From contig OU015566.1 in assembly GCA_907165135.1 (NCBI GenBank), positions 9,408,157 to 9,472,156 of the forward strand: a stretch of 64,000 nt of DNA, given 5' to 3'. Under the pieces are notes generated by a model that ran no database searches, had not been told where the DNA came from, and was given only the letters and a program-made list of their open reading frames with translations. The DNA is from Oikopleura dioica (taxonomy: Eukaryota > Chordata > Appendicularia > Copelata > Oikopleuridae). Every line of letters starts with the position of its first letter. Position 1 is the first letter of the stretch. Made by a program: the position numbers and the translations under genes. Shown here one piece after another: positions 58,801 through 64,000 of this stretch.

Positions 58801-61800
58801 TCTTGGCCCACCATCGCGGCTTGTGCCGGTACGTTGATTGTGCGCGCCGTAGTCTCGGTAATTGACAAACCAGAAAAGACAGTCGTTGCATCGTTTCTTG
58901 GTGTTTTCCCGCTCAAGTCGTCTGAAGAGAACATATGCGTTTTTATGATTCGCCTTGATATGGGTAAACAGGTTCTTCCAGCAAGCATGTGATTGAGTTT
59001 CCGGCTTGACAACTTGCTTCCTGCAGCTCTTGATAGGACAGACCATGTTTGTTTGACCGTTTCCAGTGATACTGACTGGCATCGGCAGAGGGCTTTCTGT
59101 TCTGCTTGAATTGAATTCGGCGATGGCATGGACTGGTGAACTGTCTACATCGGCGAATTCATCTGGATCGGTTATCTCAGTGATCTCAGTAGAAGGGTCT
59201 TCCATGATGCTCTGCTGGGCGATAAGTTCTGCAGCGTTATCAACGATGCAATCGTAGTTTTCAATGCACATTTTGATATCGACCAAAAAGAGGGGATTTT
59301 CATGTTTCTCCATTCCCTCGGCAAGTTTTTGGTAGACATCGCAGTATGTCCCTTCTGGCCGAGCACCTTCTGTTTGGTAGCGTCGATTGTTCTTATGATT
59401 GTACCATTCGGCGCCCTTCAACCAGAATTGACATTTGTCGCAGTAACGATCGAAGCCGCGACGTTTCATGCGGCGGAAGACAACAAAGGCGTTACGATGA
59501 GCGTTTTGCATGTGGATCCACAAACTTAAATAACATTAGGGAACAGAACAAAATAATATTAATAGTTTATTAGAATCTGATAACATTGAATATATGAATA
59601 TATCAACGCACACCTCGATATATTACTTTTTCCTCCATGGGTAAAAGCTGTGAACTTTCTCTTGCAACCCCAAGCTGGGCAAATGTTTGTATTTCTCAGA
59701 TTCTCCGAGTTGCCAGTGGAGAGAGATTTTTCAGGTGAGATATCGTTCACTGAGGGAAGCGTGGCTCCAGTTGACAGGGAATGCGTAATTAGTTGAAGAA
59801 GCGTAGCAGCAGTTTCTGGAGTCAACTGGTCGAAATCAACACCAAGTTGTTGAAAAGCATTTGTACTGGTTCCTGTATCGGCATCAGCTACAGCTGGGGA
59901 TGGAGAGCGATCGGATGCGATGTTGTCTACAATTTCAAATTGATGTTTTATGATTTAATTGACTTTGGCCGAAATAAAAAATATTGAGCGGAGCTTCATA
60001 AAGAAAATTTGTTGACTATACTTACCGTGAATATACTGAGTCGTGTCAGCATCAGCCGGCAGTGTCATCAAATGACTTGGTGTTACTCTCTTCCTTGTTC
60101 CTGGTGGAGGCTTGTAATTTTCGCCAGTTACGGATTCTAGGACGTTAAAATCGATTTCATCCATGATCTCCTCAAGTGGTCGTTTATTTGGATCGTTTTC
60201 ATAAGCCTCCTGCTGCTCTTTGGTTATGCGAATATTTGAAACGCAAGTATTCAGATGCCGATGCTTGTAGATCGCGTTTTTATCAGCGTAATTCCAGCTG
60301 CATGTTTCGCAAATCATCATGAGTCCCGGAACTTTGTGTTGCATTCGAAAGAGAACACCAGCGTAACCATGGGCGGGGACGAGATGTTTGAAGATTCCAC
60401 CGAGCTTGGAAAACGCTTTGCCGCAGCTTTTGATAGGACATCTGTAAGACAGATCAGGACGGCTTTGTTGTGTCGGGCCTCGAGCCCACTCTTCTTGTAC
60501 TCCTGCGAGGGAGAAGCGAGAATGGATGTCTGCAGTGGCTGGAGTAAATGAACTCGAGGGAAGATTTTCCGTAAGATGCTCCACACTGTTCTCTACATTT
60601 CGAACACCTTCTTCGAACATCTTTGCAGCGCTAAGAGCTGGATTTACTTCGCAATGGTCACGCCATTTATGACAATACACGTCTTCTTCAGAGAAAAAAT
60701 TCTCGCCACAATCATCGCATCGAATCGCGACATCATTCTCTTCCTTGATTCCCAAATGATTACCCAGACTATGCGGTGTCGACTCGTCCCCGTGAATATC
60801 TGCTATAGCTTCTTCTTTCTCTTCTTGGCTATCGAAAGCGATTTGTTTCAGGGAATCGCATGGATGAGACCATTCGGAAGGTTTAGGAAAGGCGAAACCG
60901 CAATCATCGCATCTTGGGCCTATGAATTGAATGCAGGGAATGTTTCGCCGAAAATGCGCATTTTTCTTTGGATGCGAAGTTTCCATGTGCCAGCAGAGGA
61001 GGCCAAGCGAATCGAAGCCTTCCGAACAGCTGATTATCGGACATGAGAAAGTACATTCCGGTTTTTCCTCGTTTTCTTCAACTTCTCGTAAATTATCGCT
61101 GCATTGCGATTTGAAGTAGCTGATCATGGCGGGGGAAATAGTCTTCTTGGCGAAAACCGCGCATTGTTCTGGAATGTGCGCTTCGTATTCGCTGGCGGAA
61201 GCGAAGTGAAATTCGCAAATCGGACATCGCACCACCGAGTGATTGTATTGTGCTTAAGAAAAATGAGTGTCGCAAACTTTAGTGCAAAGTTACTTAGATA
61301 AATCGCTAAATGTCTGTGATAATCGTAAGGATCATTTCTAGGGAATAGAATTCGATGCGTATCATGCTCTGCCAGCAACAGTAAAAGATTGGTTGTAAAA
61401 ATAGAATCCCGAAGACGCGAGCTCATAGAAGCACGAAAAACCGTCGATCTTTTCTTTCTCTTGCCGGCTCTATGATGGGTCTGAGAGAAGAATCGGGTTC
61501 ATATCTGATGAATTGCGGGGGCGAGCCTTCAGAGAAAGAAAGAGCTGAGAATCACTAAGAACGTCAACGCTTTCCACGCTTATCTTAGCTTTCTAGAAGA
61601 ATTCTTCTGTCGCATAGAAATTTGTACCAGCTAAGCTTTATTTTATGCGCTCAAATCAAAGCTCCCAAAGGTCAATCTGACTCAGAGGCTATGATCTTTA
61701 AAATTTTACTCATCATATAAAATAAGGCCGCCTGAGGAACTACAGTACTCCTGTCTTTCCAGGTAGTTACAAAATTTAAGAGAATCTTACCTTGAAGGTC

Positions 61801-62786
61801 GCGCTTGTACAGAACAAACAGGTCCGGATGATCGATCTCTAGATGCTTTTCGATGCCGCGGAAGCTTTCTTTTGTCTCGCAGGACATCATCGGGCACTAA
61901 ACGATTTATCAAACATCTGAAAAGCGGAGTGAGACGCACGTGGTAGAGTGTTGAATCGTCTTTTAGTTCTACAGGCGACTCTTCAGGTCAGGGTTCCAAT
62001 TTTGGCCGAAAAAATTTTGGAGCGGAGTGGAGAGATGAGTGGATAGCCCAAAAAATTTTTTGAGCGGAGTGGAGCGGTGAGTGGATCCCCAAAAAAAATG
62101 GTTGAGCGAGTGGAGTGGATGAGCGGAGTGGATTTTGAGCGGATTTTTAGGGAATTTTGAGCGATTAAAAAAAATTTTTTTGCCATTTCATACACCCTAC
62201 AATACACTCAAAAAAGGGTCATGAGCAAGCCTTTCCTTTTCTGAAAAAGTATAGAGGTTGAAAAAGGTCGGGCCCCCACGAGCAGACAGAAACCGAAGTC
62301 TTCTTTGCACGCCGTGAGCAAGCCTTTCATTTTTCGAAATAAAAAGGGTTTTAGAGGGGTCTGATCATCAAACTTTTATGAAGAAATTGGTCCTTAATTA
62401 AAGGTTGATCCTGATATTATATCAGTGATTTATTCTCTTGATTATCCCCTGAGAGAATGTGATTCTTCATTTAAAAATAGACAAAACTCGGTCTCCAATC
62501 AGAATACGAGAAAAGGGGCGCTAAAGACAAAAATCCACTCTATCCGCTCAAAATCCACTCCATCCACTCAAAATCCACTCCAAAGTAGATTTTACAGGTT
62601 GGAGTGGAGTGGAGCGAATGAGTGGATACTAAAAATATAGGCTGAGCGAGTGGAGTGGAGTGGATCCACTCCGCTCACGCTCCACTCCACTCCGCTCAAA
62701 ATCCACTCCATCGCTCAGCAAAATTGGAACCCTGCTTCAGGTTCTTCTTTGACTTCCTTTTTTACACTTTGCTCTGTCACCTCCAT
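55830..62786 (-). CDS. Giant protein of repeated two-part zinc-finger modules; first exon split by a MITE
   Basis: Exons (minus): 61940-62786 (contains the MITE), 61791-61896, 60026-61252, 59614-59926, 57138-59524, 56895-57090, 56667-56847, 56442-56621, 56021-56397, 55830-55977. Without the insertion the frame closes at 1735 aa. Each module has part A, CP-x3-C, a hydrophobic helix start, H-x3-5-H, then a fixed F-R/K block (as in NAYVLFRR). It is followed after 8-15 residues by part B, R/K-C-x2-C-x-F-x(6-8)-Y-x2-H and a later C. I count eleven A+B pairs and one lone B, separated by acidic, Ser-rich linkers. Every A is a C2H2 type and every B a C2HC type. It is presumably nuclear and nucleic-acid binding, but the module matches no named family I know. 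With the MITE in place the assumed first ATG reads into a stop after 21 codons. Confidence 0.72.
61989..62734. mobile_element. hAT-like MITE inside a coding exon
   Basis: 746 nt with perfect 15-nt terminal inverted repeats CAGGGTTCCAATTTT (61989-62003; complement at 62720-62734). It has perfect 8-nt flanking duplications CTTCAGGT (61981-61988 and 62735-62742). The CAGGG terminus and 8-nt duplication fit the hAT superfamily. The interior consists mainly of GAGTGGA/GAGCGGA units near the left end and their complement near the right end, making a long imperfect hairpin. It has no coding capacity. Removing it and one duplication copy restores an open frame in the minus-strand zinc-finger gene. 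Confidence 0.92.
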
Positions 62787-63298
62787 GTCTTCAGTTTCTA
62801 TTTTCTCGGATCATAAATTGTTATAGACGGTTGAAACAGTATAAGCGAGTGTGCATTTACTTGTCCAAAAGTATTGGGTCGATTCACAGAGAGTGGCGAC
62901 TCAGAAAGCGGGCCCCTGGCTTGGGCGCGTTTTCTTTTCTTTGTGAATCCACTAGACAAATCTCCCTATAGACTATCGAATCTTTTATGACTCCGCCGCG
63001 TCAGTCACTTATTAGCCCAAGATGTGATGTGAACACGGGTGCAGTAGGATAGATCAATTCAATTCCTAACTACTCTCTCACTATCGTATGAACAGTGACT
63101 ACGTAAGGTAATGCACACATCCCGAAAAGAGAGAGCCACCAGGCAAGGTCTACAGGGCCTCGGGTGGGTGAGAAGAGAGGAAGAGGCCTGATGATCCAAT
63201 ATTTATTCAGGGCAGACCCAGACCTTTGAATACATTCTCTGATGTACAGAGAAATACATTCTCTGAAATTCAAGAAGGCATCTCAAATGAATTTTCAA
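62787..63298. other. Intergenic upstream of the zinc-finger gene
   Basis: 512 nt between the zinc-finger gene and the 84-aa gene, both on the minus strand. A short direct repeat of about 15 nt (GAAATACATTCTCTG and a copy) is at about 63228-63266. I see no protein gene; an upstream non-coding exon of the zinc-finger gene could lie here. Confidence 0.35.
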
Positions 63299-63702
63299 TC
63301 ATTTTAACTTCTTTATGATCCCTTTTCCTAATGTTCCGTTGAATAAATCATTACCGGTATTGCTCGCTGGGGGACTCGGACTAGCGCTTGTTGTCGGACA
63401 TAAATCATCGAGCGCGCTCGGAGCCGATAATTTCACTTTTTCGGGCGATGATTTTGTTGGCGTCGCGCTCAGGTTTGATGTTCTCGGGCTGAAATAGAGT
63501 TTGAGACGAGTGAGTCAATCAGATGATCAGATCTCTCTCCAGTGTGTGAGTCTCATCGTCATCCTTTGGGCGGTTCAAATCCCCTGAGGGGCTCTCCTGA
63601 TGCGTCTGAGGGCTCAAGCCTCAGGTCAAGTTATTACCTTTCCGTAGCCTCAGGATACATTTCTTGTGAAGAGTTGACTGCTGCGCTTACTTTTTCTGGC
63701 AT
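63299..63702 (-). CDS. Ser/Pro-rich 84-aa protein, or 5' exons of the zinc-finger gene
   Basis: Two exons (minus), 63638-63702 and 63299-63488, separated by a 149-nt intron with GT-AG ends; 84 aa. Sequence is low-complexity and likely disordered (SPRTSNLSATPTKSSPEKVK, SPSPPASNTGNDLFNGTLGK), ending in KKLK. Its composition resembles the linkers of the zinc-finger protein downstream. A GTTAAA near the stop might act as a donor, so these could be N-terminal exons of that gene with the last codons spliced away. No domain recognised. Confidence 0.4.
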
Positions 63703-64000
63703 TTTGAGTTCATCTAAAAATAAAATGGTTAAATAAAAATGAAAACTATTGAAAATCTCTTGGTTCGGAATAAAAGTCTGGTAAGTCTGGGAGCGCGTGA
63801 GCTCAAGCCACTGCCTCAGGGCAGGACAGAGCTGTCCTTGGGCAATAGTCAATGGACACTTGAACAAAGCATTGACTCGTTCTCTAAGAGACGCTACAAG
63901 AGAAGAGAGCAAAGCCCACAGTCCACAAATAGCCCTGTGAAAAGCGAGCCCTACCCTCCGGCGCGAACCGTCAAACAAAACTTACTTTTGCCCACTGGAT

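Noticed and set aside
63550-63590. GGTTCAAATCCCC resembling a tRNA T-arm
   Set aside because: No matching acceptor stem, D-arm or anticodon arm could be found at proper spacing on either strand; it lies in an intron of the 84-aa gene.

Overview
The window is animal nuclear DNA from an extremely compact genome. Genes sit a few hundred bases apart on both strands. Most introns are only about 40-50 nt, and several same-strand gene pairs are separated by 38-60 nt with a 3' splice-site-like sequence in the gap, as expected of trans-spliced operons. GC-AG and apparent GA-AG introns also occur. Together with the protein content this fits a larvacean tunicate (Oikopleura dioica or a close relative). 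The species call is an inference from architecture; no database search was run. Gene models were built by joining frames at splice sites. Unless noted, every exon sum is an exact multiple of three.

Layout. 0.3-3.7 kb (-): KDM5 histone demethylase. 4.5-10.4 kb (+): CEP350-like centrosomal protein. 10.6-15 kb (+): epsilon-COP, ATG5 and CCT4. 15.2-17.5 kb (+): CCDC96/113-type axonemal coiled-coil protein. 17.7-18.6 kb (-): DOMON protein with a His/Asp tail. 19-22.4 kb (+): two trypsin-like proteases flanking a 60-residue secreted-peptide candidate. 22.8-24.7 kb (+): a two-gene operon. 25.4-26.1 kb (+): ATP synthase subunit c. 26.4-28.9 kb (-): ETS1/2-like transcription factor. 28.9-30.7 kb: gene-poor, with decayed coding traces. 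30.7-33.75 kb (-): two putative operons (178-aa plus 138-aa proteins; CutC plus a TMEM50-like protein). 33.9-36.9 kb (-): CEP152-like coiled-coil protein. 37.2-39.5 kb (-): a two-gene operon and V-ATPase subunit D. 39.6-47.7 kb (-): UBR5 HECT ubiquitin ligase. 48.2-55.4 kb (+): NDC80, a YtcJ-like amidohydrolase, a FAM107 protein and TMEM185. 55.8-62.8 kb (-): a very large protein built from eleven repeats of a two-part zinc-finger module. 63.3-63.7 kb (-): an 84-aa Ser/Pro-rich protein.

Mobile DNA. Three non-autonomous inverted-repeat elements (MITEs) can be bounded to the base by target-site duplications. Two have blown up ~41- and ~50-nt introns at or beside the 5' splice site. The third splits a coding exon of the zinc-finger gene. 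All three empty sites can be read directly, so these are clean recent insertions.

Functionally most genes are housekeeping: chromatin, centrosome/kinetochore, chaperonin, vesicle coat, autophagy, ATPases and ubiquitin ligase. The least explained parts are the two-part zinc-finger protein, the peptide precursor candidate, the His/Asp-tailed DOMON protein and the orphan operon genes.
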